From positions 7,491-71,490 of the forward strand of contig CAZKHJ010000012.1 in NCBI GenBank assembly GCA_964552675.1: 64,000 nt of DNA, written 5' to 3'. A program made the position numbers and the translations under genes. A model generated the notes under the pieces. It was not told where the DNA came from, made no database searches, and saw only the letters and a list, made by a program, of their open reading frames with translations. Below are positions 1 through 8,223 of the stretch, piece after piece (positions within the stretch are counted from its first letter, which is position 1; the number at the start of each line of letters is the position of its first letter). The DNA comes from Sulfurimicrobium sp964552675 (lineage in GTDB: Bacteria > Pseudomonadota > Gammaproteobacteria > Burkholderiales > Sulfuricellaceae).

Positions 1-590
1 CGATCTGCGACGAGTTCAAGGTCCATCTCATCGCCGACGAAATTGCCGTGGGTTTCGGCCGCACCGGCACGATGTTCGCCTCTGAGCAGGCCGGTATCCG
101 GCCCGATTTCATGTGCCTGTCGAAAGGCATCAGCGGCGGCTATCTGCCGCTCTCGGCGGTGCTGACCACGGAGGGGGTTTTTCAGGCCTTTTATCACGAC
201 GAGACAGCGAAAGGCTTCCTGCATTCCCACTCCTACACCGGCAACGCACTGGCCTGCCGCGCCGCGCTGGCAACCCTGGATATTTTCGAGCAGGACAAGG
301 TGATCTCCGCCAACCGCGCCAAAGCCGCCTACCTGAACCAGGCCGCACAGCCGCTGCGCGACCACCCCCATGTAAGGCACTTCCGCCACTGCGGCATGAT
401 CTGGGCTTTCGAAGCCGAAAGCAGCACGCCACATTTTTCGCGCGCCTTTTACCAGCAGGCACTGCAACACGAATTACTGTTGCGCCCCATGGGTAACACG
501 GTATATTTCATGCCACCCTATATCATCAGCCACGAGGAAATCGACTTCCTCCTGGCTGGCACACTCAAGACTCTGGAACAAACATGCTAG
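1..590 (+). CDS. bioA: Adenosylmethionine-8-amino-7-oxononanoate aminotransferase, C-terminal part
   Basis: This is the last ~195 residues of BioA, a PLP enzyme of biotin synthesis that makes 7,8-diaminopelargonate from KAPA with SAM as amino donor. The reading frame is open from base 3, so the gene starts outside the window. The fold-type I aminotransferase signature is clear: ADEIAVGFGRTG carries the PLP-binding Asp, and CLSKGISGGYLPLS carries the Schiff-base Lys. HSHSYTGNALACRAAL matches the BioA-specific stretch. The stop overlaps the tsaD start by 7 bases, so the two genes are probably co-transcribed. No other bio gene is visible here. The BioA assignment over other class III aminotransferases rests on the motif wording and is fairly secure. 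Confidence 0.9.
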   Translation, partial: ICDEFKVHLIADEIAVGFGRTGTMFASEQAGIRPDFMCLSKGISGGYLPLSAVLTTEGVFQAFYHDETAKGFLHSHSYTGNALACRAALATLDIFEQDKVISANRAKAAYLNQAAQPLRDHPHVRHFRHCGMIWAFEAESSTPHFSRAFYQQALQHELLLRPMGNTVYFMPPYIISHEEIDFLLAGTLKTLEQTC

Positions 591-1615
591 TCCTCGGCAT
601 CGAATCCTCCTGCGACGAAACCGGCGTCGCGCTCTACCACACCGAACGCGGCCTGCTCGCCCATGCCCTGCACTCCCAGGTAGCAATGCACGCCGAATAC
701 GGCGGCGTAGTGCCGGAACTGGCATCGCGCGACCACATCCGCCGGGTGCTGCCGCTCACCCGCCAAGTGCTGGCCGAAGCGGGCTGCACCCTGCAGGATA
801 TCGGAGGCATCGCCTACACCGAAGGGCCGGGGCTGGCCGGCGCGCTGCTGGTGGGCGCGAGCATTGCCGCCTCCCTGGCTTTCGCGCTCAGGGTGCCGAC
901 CGTCGGCGTGCATCACCTCGAAGGTCACCTGCTGGCGCCGCTGCTGGAAGAAAACCCGCCCGAATTCCCCTTTATTGCCCTGCTGGTATCCGGCGGCCAT
1001 TCGCAACTGATGGAAGTAAGCGGCATCGGCCAATACACCACCCTGGGCGACACCCTCGATGACGCCGCCGGCGAAGCCTTCGACAAGACCGCCAAACTGC
1101 TCGGCCTGGGCTACCCGGGCGGCCCCGCATTATCGAAACTGGCGAATCAGGGTACGCCGGGGCGCTTCAAGCTGCCGCGCCCGATGCTCACCAGCGGCGA
1201 CCTGAATTTCAGCTTCAGCGGCCTCAAGACCGCCGTGCTGACCCTGGCCAACCAGCACCGCAACAGCGCACAGGAACTGGATCAGCAGACGCAGGCCGAC
1301 ATCTGCCTGGCTTTTCAGGAAGCCATTGTCGAAGTGCTGACCAAGAAAGCCATCGCCGCGCTCAAACAGACCGGCCTGTCGCGCCTGGTAGTGGCGGGCG
1401 GCGTAGGTGCCAACCGGCAGCTGCGCGAAAGCCTGTCGCACGCCGCCAGCAAAAAAAAGTTCGCGGTGTTCTACCCCAAGCTGGAATTCTGCACCGACAA
1501 CGGCGCCATGATCGCCTTCGCCGGCGCCATGCGCCTGCGTCAGGAAGGACACCGCACCATGAACTTTCCGATCAAGCCAAGATGGGACCTGGAAACGCTG
1601 AGCGCACCCGGCTAA
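584..1615 (+). CDS. tsaD: tRNA N6-adenosine threonylcarbamoyltransferase TsaD
   Basis: TsaD (Gcp/YgjD) transfers the threonylcarbamoyl group to A37 of ANN-decoding tRNAs, working with TsaB, TsaC and TsaE in the cytoplasm. The 343-residue length is normal. The N-terminal ASKHA signature LGIESSCDETG is present. The metal-binding motif HHLEGH gives H111 and H115, the same positions as in E. coli. SGGHSQL and the late GGVGANRQLR and CTDNGAM motifs are also present. The ATG sits inside the end of bioA. The 3' end overlaps the convergent DUF3147 gene by 4 bases. The partner genes tsaB, tsaC and tsaE are not in the window. Confidence 0.97.
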   Translation: MLVLGIESSCDETGVALYHTERGLLAHALHSQVAMHAEYGGVVPELASRDHIRRVLPLTRQVLAEAGCTLQDIGGIAYTEGPGLAGALLVGASIAASLAFALRVPTVGVHHLEGHLLAPLLEENPPEFPFIALLVSGGHSQLMEVSGIGQYTTLGDTLDDAAGEAFDKTAKLLGLGYPGGPALSKLANQGTPGRFKLPRPMLTSGDLNFSFSGLKTAVLTLANQHRNSAQELDQQTQADICLAFQEAIVEVLTKKAIAALKQTGLSRLVVAGGVGANRQLRESLSHAASKKKFAVFYPKLEFCTDNGAMIAFAGAMRLRQEGHRTMNFPIKPRWDLETLSAPG

Positions 1616-1962
1616 ATTTTCACGCCAAGCCAGCCAAGCGTCCTGGCCATCCCGACATAGGCCAGCGCAGTCGCTGCACACGAAACCGCCAGGCTGCTCC
1701 AGAATCCCCAGCCGCTGCGCAGGAGAAGCGGCAAAACGATGAACAGCGCCAGCGAAGGCAGGACCAGCCAAAAGATGCCGTGAGAGAGCGCGGCAACTTT
1801 CTGCAAATCTCCGGAATCCAGGTAAAGCCAGACAAAAGCGAGCAGGGAAGTGAGGGGAAGGGATGCCAGGGCTGCGCCCCAGAAGGAACTGCGCTTTGCC
1901 AGTTCCGCAACGGCCACCACAATGACGGCCGAAAGAGCGATTTTCAGGGCGTATTGCCACAT
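1612..1962 (-). CDS. DUF3147-like small inner-membrane protein
   Basis: This 116-residue protein is almost wholly hydrophobic, with about four predicted membrane helices (roughly residues 5-20, 28-47, 60-82 and 88-108). Its composition and length match the DUF3147 family of uncharacterised membrane proteins. SFWGAALASLPLTSLLAF resembles the family's conserved segment. It lies 3 bases downstream of the coiled-coil gene and reads the same way, so it is probably the last gene of the plsY operon. Its stop overlaps the end of tsaD on the other strand. No function can be assigned from the sequence. Confidence 0.7.
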   Translation of the reverse strand: MWQYALKIALSAVIVVAVAELAKRSSFWGAALASLPLTSLLAFVWLYLDSGDLQKVAALSHGIFWLVLPSLALFIVLPLLLRSGWGFWSSLAVSCAATALAYVGMARTLGWLGVKI

Positions 1963-1965
1963 ACT

Positions 1966-2754
1966 TTATGACTTGATCCGTGCGGCCCAGTGCAGCAAGG
2001 CCTCATTGCCCAGCCAGCGCCCGAGATACTCCGGGAAGAACAGCAACGCACCCAGCGCACCCAGCGCCACCACCAGCAGGGCATGGCTGAACAGGCTTTC
2101 CGGACGCAGGATGCCCCAGTATTTCATGGTAAGAAAGACAAAGTCCTTGCGGTGCTCTGACATGCGGCGGTATTTGATCACCATGTTGACCAGCAGATAG
2201 ACGAGATAGCCGCCGCCAAGCGAGGCGAACACGATGCGGAAAACCGTCAGCATGTCCACGCCACCCTGGCCGACGCGGTGGAACAGCAGGGAAATGACGC
2301 CCATGGCCAGCGAGGCGGCAACGGCGATCAGCACATTGGCGATCAGACGGCGGCGTTCGCGTGCCAGGTCCTGCTGGCGCTGGATGAAGAAGGCGTCCAC
2401 CTCGTGCTTGAGGTATTCGACCTTTTCCTGCACCAGGGAAGCGATTTCGGCTTTCATCACCCGGGTACGCTCGTCCAGCGTCGCACCCAGACGCTCCGCC
2501 GCATAATCCACCATTTCCTTCACGTCCGACTTGGTGAACTGGCGCTGGTTGTGCAGTTCGGCGGAAATCTTGTCGAGCTTGGCATCCACTTCCTGGCTTG
2601 CCCCCAGCACCACCTCGCGCAACTCGCCGCTGGCCTGGACTATACCCTCGCGCACCACGCCGTCGAGCTTCTCGCTGGCGTGATTGATCGCGGTGCGGGA
2701 CACCTGCTCCAGGTTTTCCCGCGCGTAGTCCATTTCCTTCTGGAACCAGGTCAT
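1966..2754 (-). CDS. Coiled-coil membrane protein of unknown function
   Basis: The 262-residue product begins with a long charged amphipathic helix region (residues ~1-145) in short A/E/K/L-rich repeats, reminiscent of apolipoprotein-like coiled coils. Two hydrophobic segments follow near residues 155-172 and 185-205, and a third lies near 228-245. I chose the ATG at 2754 because it overlaps the plsY stop as ATGA; a longer frame upstream reads through plsY and lacks support. Coupling to plsY suggests a membrane-associated role, but that is inference from position only. I do not recognise a characterised family. Confidence 0.75.
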   Translation of the reverse strand: MTWFQKEMDYARENLEQVSRTAINHASEKLDGVVREGIVQASGELREVVLGASQEVDAKLDKISAELHNQRQFTKSDVKEMVDYAAERLGATLDERTRVMKAEIASLVQEKVEYLKHEVDAFFIQRQQDLARERRRLIANVLIAVAASLAMGVISLLFHRVGQGGVDMLTVFRIVFASLGGGYLVYLLVNMVIKYRRMSEHRKDFVFLTMKYWGILRPESLFSHALLVVALGALGALLFFPEYLGRWLGNEALLHWAARIKS

Positions 2755-3371
2755 GGCGCAGACTGGTCTCCCGCCTTCTTGCCGATGCGGGTTTCCTGGC
2801 CCGACAGCAGGTTGCGGATATTGGACTGATGGCGCCATACCAGCAGCAGGGAGAGCAGCAGGATGGCGAAACTGTAATAGCCGAAGCCGGCCAGCGCCAC
2901 GCCGTACAGCGGCGCAAAGCCGGCGGCGATGAGGGCCGAGAGGGAAGAAGTTTTCCACAGCCAGGCAGCCAGCAGCCAGGTGGCCAGCACGGCCAGGCCG
3001 AGCCAGGGGTTCAGCGCCAGCAGGATGCCCAGCGCGGTGGCCACGCCCTTGCCGCCGTGGAAGCCGAAAAATACGGGGAAAACATGGCCGATGAACACCG
3101 CCAGCGCCACTGCGGCAATGATCGGCTCACCCACGCCATAGGCAGGCCCGAATTTCATCGCCAGAAACACCGCCAGCCAGCCCTTGGCCGCATCCCCCAG
3201 CAGGGTCAGCGCGGCAGCCAGCTTTTTGCCGGTACGCAGGACATTGGTCGCGCCAGGGTTTTTCGAGCCGAACGAGCGCGGATCGGCCAGGCCGAAGGCT
3301 TTGCTGACGATCACGGCAAAGGACAGGGAGCCGATCAGGTAAGCGGCGACAACAAAAACTATCGAGGGCAT
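2751..3371 (-). CDS. plsY: Glycerol-3-phosphate acyltransferase PlsY
   Basis: PlsY uses acyl-phosphate to acylate glycerol-3-phosphate at position 1, the first step of phospholipid synthesis, in the inner membrane. The 206-residue protein has five to seven hydrophobic segments. The family motifs are SKNPGATN (36-43), GHVFPVF followed by GGKGVAT (95-112), and a late RHQSNIRNLLSGQE, which corresponds to the third conserved motif. The ATG at 3371 faces folB across 78 bases, so both promoters must lie in that gap or just beyond. It overlaps the downstream coiled-coil gene by 4 bases. Confidence 0.97.
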   Translation of the reverse strand: MPSIVFVVAAYLIGSLSFAVIVSKAFGLADPRSFGSKNPGATNVLRTGKKLAAALTLLGDAAKGWLAVFLAMKFGPAYGVGEPIIAAVALAVFIGHVFPVFFGFHGGKGVATALGILLALNPWLGLAVLATWLLAAWLWKTSSLSALIAAGFAPLYGVALAGFGYYSFAILLLSLLLVWRHQSNIRNLLSGQETRIGKKAGDQSAP

Positions 3372-3449
3372 AACAAATCACTTAAAATCGCAGGCTTTGA
3401 ATTTTACGGCAAAACTTGGGCGCCCGCGTAATGATCGCGCCCGCACACC

Positions 3450-3806
3450 ATGGACATCATCTTCCTCAGCGAATTCCGGGCCGAAACCATCATCGGCGTT
3501 TACCCCTGGGAGCGGGAAATGCCGCAGACCATCCAGCTCGACCTGGAAATCGGCCTGCCCCACAGCCGCGCCGGCACCAGCGACGACGTCGCGGACACCA
3601 TCGACTACGGCAAGGTAGTGGAACGCATCCAGCAGGAACTGACGGTAAAACACTTTTCCCTGGTGGAAGCGCTGGCCGAATATCTGGCAAACCTGGTCAT
3701 GACCGAATTCGGCGCGCCCTGGATCAGGATCAGCATCACCAAGCTGGGGCTGATCCGTGGCGTGAAGCGGCTCGGCATCACCATCGAGCGGGGCACGAAA
3801 TCCTGA
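3450..3806 (+). CDS. folB: Dihydroneopterin aldolase FolB
   Basis: FolB splits 7,8-dihydroneopterin to 6-hydroxymethyl-7,8-dihydropterin and glycolaldehyde in folate synthesis. The 118-residue length fits. The signatures are IIGVYPWERE with the substrate-binding Glu21, a Tyr at 53, and ITKLG with catalytic Lys98. It is divergent from plsY, an arrangement common in proteobacteria. The stop is overlapped by the presumed start of the TauE-like permease gene. Confidence 0.95.
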   Translation: MDIIFLSEFRAETIIGVYPWEREMPQTIQLDLEIGLPHSRAGTSDDVADTIDYGKVVERIQQELTVKHFSLVEALAEYLANLVMTEFGAPWIRISITKLGLIRGVKRLGITIERGTKS

Positions 3807-4546
3807 GCGGCTTTTCCGGCGAGATACTGGTCGCCGCGCTGCTGATTCTTGCGCTGGCCTATTTCATCCGCGGCATCTCGGGCTTCGGCTCGGGCCTGAT
3901 CGCCGTGCCTCTGCTGGCTCACTTCCTCCCCCTGCTGTTCGTCGTCCCCTTCATCCTGCTGCTGGATTTCACTGCTTCGGTGGTAATGGGCCGCACTGCG
4001 CGGCAGCATGTCAACTGGCGGGAAATCCGCCCCCTCCTGCCCTTCAGCCTGATCGGGGTGGTTCTGGGTGCGGCCATGCTGATCAATCTGCCGAAAGAAC
4101 CCCTGCTGACCGGCCTGGGATTGTTTGTGATGGCTTTCGGCGTGCGCAACGTCCTCAACCTGCACAGTGAAAAGCCCATTTCCCAGTGGTGGGCCCTGCC
4201 CACCGGCCTGACCGGCGGCATGGTGGGCGCGCTGTTTGGCACCGGCGGGCCGCCCTATATCATCTACCTCTCGCACCGCCTGCGCGACAAGGCGGAACTG
4301 CGCGCATCCTTTTCCGGGCTGTTCATGATCGACGGCGGGACGCGCCTGGTGACTTTCCTCATCACTGGCCTGCTGTTGCAGCCCGGCCTGCTACTGGCTT
4401 ACCTCGGCGCGCTGCCGATCATGGCAGTGGGCCTGAAGCTGGGACACAAGGCGCACCTGGGCCTGTCCAACCAGCAAATGCTCAGGCTGATCGGCGCCCT
4501 GCTGCTGGGCAGCGGCATCTCCCTGCTGTGGAAGGCGTGGAACTAG
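3803..4546 (+). CDS. TauE/SafE family membrane permease (start uncertain)
   Basis: The product of about 247 residues has seven to eight hydrophobic helices. It carries the duplicated glycine-rich motifs of the TauE/SafE (DUF81) family: GISGFGSGLIAVPLL near the N-terminus and GALFGTGGPPYIIYL in the middle. The family exports or imports sulfur-containing and other organic anions; the substrate here is unknown. The frame has no ATG, GTG or TTG near the expected start. The best candidate is CTG at 3803, which overlaps the folB stop as CTGA and follows a purine-rich GAGCGGGG. A frame open back to 3416 runs through folB in another frame and is not credible as protein. Confidence 0.8.
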   Translation: MSGFSGEILVAALLILALAYFIRGISGFGSGLIAVPLLAHFLPLLFVVPFILLLDFTASVVMGRTARQHVNWREIRPLLPFSLIGVVLGAAMLINLPKEPLLTGLGLFVMAFGVRNVLNLHSEKPISQWWALPTGLTGGMVGALFGTGGPPYIIYLSHRLRDKAELRASFSGLFMIDGGTRLVTFLITGLLLQPGLLLAYLGALPIMAVGLKLGHKAHLGLSNQQMLRLIGALLLGSGISLLWKAWN

Positions 4547-4587
4547 TCCGTTCAATCCTGGCTCCCGCCAGAAAAAAGAAGAAAAAA

Positions 4588-6213
4588 TCATAACCTGAAA
4601 CGGCTTACTGACTCATGGAGGGAACGCGCCAGCCGCTCCATATGCTCGACCTCTGCATGATTTTCCTGCACCGCGCTGCCATTCTGCTCAGCCATACGGG
4701 CGATTTGCTCGACATTTCGGGCAATTTCATTGCTGCTGGCACGCTGCTCGTTGACAGCGGAAGTGATGCCGTCGACTCCCCGGGTGGCTTCGTCCACGGA
4801 TTGCCCGGCCTCGCCCAGCGCCATCGTCACGTCCTCAAGATGATCCTGACTGGCAACCAGCGACTGCTGCCCTTTCTGTAATGCTTGCTCCACCCGCTCC
4901 GACTGGTGGCTAAGACTGAGAGTCACCTGGTCGATCTGGCTCGCGGACTGGGCAGACTTCTCCGCCAGTTTGCGTACTTCATCCGCCACCACGGCAAAGC
5001 CACGGCCCTGCTCTCCAGCCCGTGCAGCCTCAATGGCGGCGTTGAGGGCGAGAAGGTTGGTCTGGTCGGCAATATCCCGCACCTGGCGGGTCATATTGGT
5101 GATTTCCACGGTACTGTGAACAAACAAGGAAACCGAGGAGGCTATTTCGTCGACGGCATTTTCCACTGCGCAAATCTCTCCGATCAACTCGGACAGCTTG
5201 ACATTCCCCTTCTCGGTGCGTTCCTTGCTCCGGTGGGAGAGTTGATTGACCGTTTCGGCATTTTCCGCGACGGAGGCAATGCTCACCGCCATTTGCTCGA
5301 CGGCGGCAGCAGTGGCCGAAGCGGCATCGCTCTGCTGGTGCGAGCCACTGGAAACCTGATTGGCAGCGACGGCCAGTCGCTGTGCTGCATCACTGATCTC
5401 ACTGGCGGATGCCTCAACCCGTGCCAGAATCTGGCTGACATCACGGCGCAGCGTCTCGGCCGATGAAGCCACTTGCCCCAGCTCATCCTCGGTGCTATGG
5501 CGAATGGCATGGGAAAAATCACCACTGCCAATGGTTTTTAGATCTTCTACCAGTTCCGCTGCTGGAATCAGCAGCATTTTCCGCACCATCCACAAAAACA
5601 TGGCGAATGACGCAACGATCACCAAACCGACCAGACCCAGGCTCCATCTCAAGGCACTGTTTGCCCGAGCGGAAATTTCCTTGCTGATATAGCCGGTTCT
5701 TTCCTCAATGGCCGCCACCACCTTGGTCAGCAGCTCTTCCGGCGCGCGGTCAATGCCCTTGACCGCCTTATCACCGGCCTTGGCATCAAAATTGGCTTCC
5801 TTGAAGGCCTGCAAGCCCTTGCGATAACCCTCTCCTGCTTTCTGGTGCGCGCTCTGGAACTGGCCAAGCAAATCCCTGATTCCAGGTTCATCCACCTTTA
5901 GCAGCAACGCGGCAATATTGTCTTGCACTTTGCGCTCATTATTCTCGAATTGCTCCCAGTATTTGTTGAGCGCATCTGGAGCGCTGCCACGCAGCAGAAC
6001 ATTTTTCCACTCCTGCACCTGCACCTTGAACTTCGCCTGGGTTTCCAGAATCGTGGCTTCTTCCCTGTGCCGCGCAGCAACATCATTTTCAAAAGCCTGA
6101 ATGCTGCGCCACGAAGCCAGCATCCCGACCATGGCGGCTCCCAGCAGCATGGCTGTGCCAAGGCCGGAAATCAGCAGGAGTTTGTTGCGGATGCTGCGCG
6201 TAATCCAGTTCAT
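4588..6213 (-). CDS. Methyl-accepting chemotaxis protein
   Basis: This 541-residue transmembrane chemoreceptor has a first membrane helix at about residues 11-33 and a periplasmic helical sensor region at about 34-188. A second helix lies at about 190-210, followed by a HAMP linker and a cytoplasmic signalling domain. The hairpin tip, DIADQTNLLALNAAIEAARAGE and onward (380-420), is the near-invariant region that contacts CheA and CheW. The sensor region looks like a four-helix-bundle type and gives no hint of the ligand. No che genes lie nearby, so this is an orphan receptor. Downstream at 4561-4587 the plus strand is A-rich next to a short CTGGC/GCCAG stem, which is not a convincing terminator. 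Confidence 0.95.
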   Translation of the reverse strand: MNWITRSIRNKLLLISGLGTAMLLGAAMVGMLASWRSIQAFENDVAARHREEATILETQAKFKVQVQEWKNVLLRGSAPDALNKYWEQFENNERKVQDNIAALLLKVDEPGIRDLLGQFQSAHQKAGEGYRKGLQAFKEANFDAKAGDKAVKGIDRAPEELLTKVVAAIEERTGYISKEISARANSALRWSLGLVGLVIVASFAMFLWMVRKMLLIPAAELVEDLKTIGSGDFSHAIRHSTEDELGQVASSAETLRRDVSQILARVEASASEISDAAQRLAVAANQVSSGSHQQSDAASATAAAVEQMAVSIASVAENAETVNQLSHRSKERTEKGNVKLSELIGEICAVENAVDEIASSVSLFVHSTVEITNMTRQVRDIADQTNLLALNAAIEAARAGEQGRGFAVVADEVRKLAEKSAQSASQIDQVTLSLSHQSERVEQALQKGQQSLVASQDHLEDVTMALGEAGQSVDEATRGVDGITSAVNEQRASSNEIARNVEQIARMAEQNGSAVQENHAEVEHMERLARSLHESVSRFRL

Positions 6214-6286
6214 GGCTGCTTTTCCTCCAATTGCTACAAACTATAGCGCGCCTCATGACGATTGACTAGCCACTTGTCAGTGCGAT

Positions 6287-7507
6287 CTACTGATAGCGCA
6301 ATGCCTCAATCGGCTCCAGCCGGGCCGCTTTTCTGGCCGGATAGAAACCGAAGAACACCCCTACCGCCGCTGCCACCATGAAAGCCATGATGACCGAGCT
6401 CAGGGTGATAACCACGGCGGTTTCGGTGATCTGGTTCACCAGCACTGCGCCGCCGATGCCCAGCCCCACGCCCACCAGGCAGCCGGCGATGGAAATGATG
6501 ATGGCTTCGAGCAGGAACTGCAGCAGGATGTCGCGCTGGCGCGCGCCGATGGCGACGCGAATGCCGATCTCCCGGGTGCGCTCGGTAACCGATACCAGCA
6601 TGATGTTCATGATGCCGATGCCACCTACCAGCAACGAAATCGAGGCAATGGCGCCGAGCATGAGGGACATGACACGGGTGGTTTCGGCCTGGGTATTCGC
6701 CAGGGCGGTAAGGTTGCGCACGGTAAAATCGTTCTCCGCGCCTTCCTTGATACGGTGACGCTGGCGCAGCAACTGGGTGATGCCCCGTTCGGCAGCAGGC
6801 ATGGCCTCCGCCGACACCGCCTGGGCCATGATCATGCGCACACTGCCCTGGAACTGGGTGCCGAACAGCTTGCGCTGGGCAGTGGTGACGGGGATCAGCA
6901 CGGTGTCGTCCTGATCGCGTCCGTCCAGACTCTGCCCCTTCATTTCCAGCACTCCCACCACCTGATAGGGGCTTTGCTTGACGCGGATGGTCTTGCCCAC
7001 CGGATCTTCGTCGCCAAACAGGTTCTTCACCACCGTCTGCCCCAGCAGGGCGACACGGGTGGCGGAGCGCACATCCGAGCCGGTGAAGGGATAACCCGCC
7101 GCCAGTTTCCAGTCCCGCACTTCAAGGTAGCTGGGCATGGTGCCGATCACCTGGGTGCTCCAGTTGTTGGAACCATACACCAGTTGCGCCGTGCCGGGCG
7201 CGTTGGGCGACACTGCCGCGACACTCGGCAACTCGGCAATCGCCTGGGCATCCGCGACGGTGAGCGTGGGGGCGGCGCCCCCTCCGAGACGAAGGCCGCC
7301 GGACGTGGATGAACCGGACAGAACAATGAACAGGTTGCTGCCCATGGAAGAGATCGACTGGTCCACCAGGTACTGCGCGCCCTGACCGATGGCCAGCATG
7401 AGGATGACGGCGCCGACGCCGATCATCATCCCCAGCATGGTCAGGAAAGTGCGCAGGCGGTTGGCGCCCATGGCACTCCAGGCTTCGCTCAGCATCGGGC
7501 TGATCAT
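6287..7507 (-). CDS. MacB-type ABC transporter permease
   Basis: This 406-residue FtsX/MacB-fold permease has an N-terminal membrane helix (about residues 20-42) and a large periplasmic MacB_PCD domain (about 45-260). Three helices near the C-terminus include the motif LVGGIGIMNIMLVSVTERTREIGIR, which couples to the ATPase. It ends the operon tolC-macA-ATPase-permease, and its ATG overlaps the ATPase stop as ATGA. In E. coli MacB the ATPase and permease are one protein; here they are separate. The substrate is unknown: macrolides, siderophores, peptides and lipoprotein-like cargo are all possible in this family. Confidence 0.92.
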   Translation of the reverse strand: MISPMLSEAWSAMGANRLRTFLTMLGMMIGVGAVILMLAIGQGAQYLVDQSISSMGSNLFIVLSGSSTSGGLRLGGGAAPTLTVADAQAIAELPSVAAVSPNAPGTAQLVYGSNNWSTQVIGTMPSYLEVRDWKLAAGYPFTGSDVRSATRVALLGQTVVKNLFGDEDPVGKTIRVKQSPYQVVGVLEMKGQSLDGRDQDDTVLIPVTTAQRKLFGTQFQGSVRMIMAQAVSAEAMPAAERGITQLLRQRHRIKEGAENDFTVRNLTALANTQAETTRVMSLMLGAIASISLLVGGIGIMNIMLVSVTERTREIGIRVAIGARQRDILLQFLLEAIIISIAGCLVGVGLGIGGAVLVNQITETAVVITLSSVIMAFMVAAAVGVFFGFYPARKAARLEPIEALRYQ

Positions 7508-8223
7508 GCATGCGCCCCAAGCAGGTGATGATCGACCGCGCCATCGTGGGCCAGATGGCCGTCGACAAAGCGCACCAGGCGCTTGGCATAGGCCGCGATG
7601 TCGGCCTCGTGGGTCACCAGCACCACGGTGATCCCCTCTTCCCGGTTGAGCGCGGTGAACAGGCTCATGATTTCCTGGCTGGTTCGGGTGTCCAGGTTGC
7701 CGGTCGGCTCATCTGCCAGGATCAGGCGCGGGCGGTTGATCAGGGCGCGCGCGATGGCCACCCGCTGCTGCTGGCCGCCTGAAATGCGGCTGGGCAGGGA
7801 GGCGCCGTATTTGCCCAGGCCGACCTTGTCGAGCATTTCCTGCGCCCGCCGGGTGCGCTCATTCCGTCCCACCCCGGCGTAAACCAGGGGCAGAGCCACG
7901 TTGTCGATCAGACTGGCACGGGGCAGCAGGTTGAAGCCCTGGAACACGAAACCGATCACATGGTTGCGCAGCCGTGCAAGCTGATCCTTGTCGAGCGTGC
8001 GCACGTCCGTGCCGTTGAGAAAGTAGGCACCGCCGCTGGGCACGTCCAGACAGCCGAGAAGATTCATGAAGGTGGATTTACCCGATCCCGACGGCCCCAT
8101 GATGGCGACGAACTCACCCGGGAAAATCGACAGGCTGATGTTTTTCAGCGCCGGCACGGCACCCGCTGCGGTCTGATATTCCTTGCTCAGCCCGCTGATG
8201 CGGATGATCGCCTCGCCGTTCAT
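7504..8223 (-). CDS. MacB/LolD-type ABC transporter ATPase
   Basis: The 239-residue nucleotide-binding subunit pairs with the adjacent permease. Walker A is GPSGSGKS (43-50), the signature is ISGGQQQRVAIARAL, and Walker B with the catalytic Glu is LILADEPTGNLD. Together these are typical of the MacB/LolD/FtsE subfamily. The ATG shares one base with the macA stop (TGATG), and the stop overlaps the permease start, so translation of all three is probably coupled. Confidence 0.94.
   Translation of the reverse strand: MNGEAIIRISGLSKEYQTAAGAVPALKNISLSIFPGEFVAIMGPSGSGKSTFMNLLGCLDVPSGGAYFLNGTDVRTLDKDQLARLRNHVIGFVFQGFNLLPRASLIDNVALPLVYAGVGRNERTRRAQEMLDKVGLGKYGASLPSRISGGQQQRVAIARALINRPRLILADEPTGNLDTRTSQEIMSLFTALNREEGITVVLVTHEADIAAYAKRLVRFVDGHLAHDGAVDHHLLGAHA

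Noticed and set aside
3416..3802. N-terminal extension of the TauE/SafE frame through folB
   Set aside because: These residues are Arg/His/Pro-rich and lie on folB in another frame; folB is a clear gene, and permeases of this family start close to the first helix.
4558..4587. Terminator between the TauE-like gene and the chemoreceptor gene
   Set aside because: The CTGGC/GCCAG stem is only 5 bp and the A/T run is on the wrong side for either strand.
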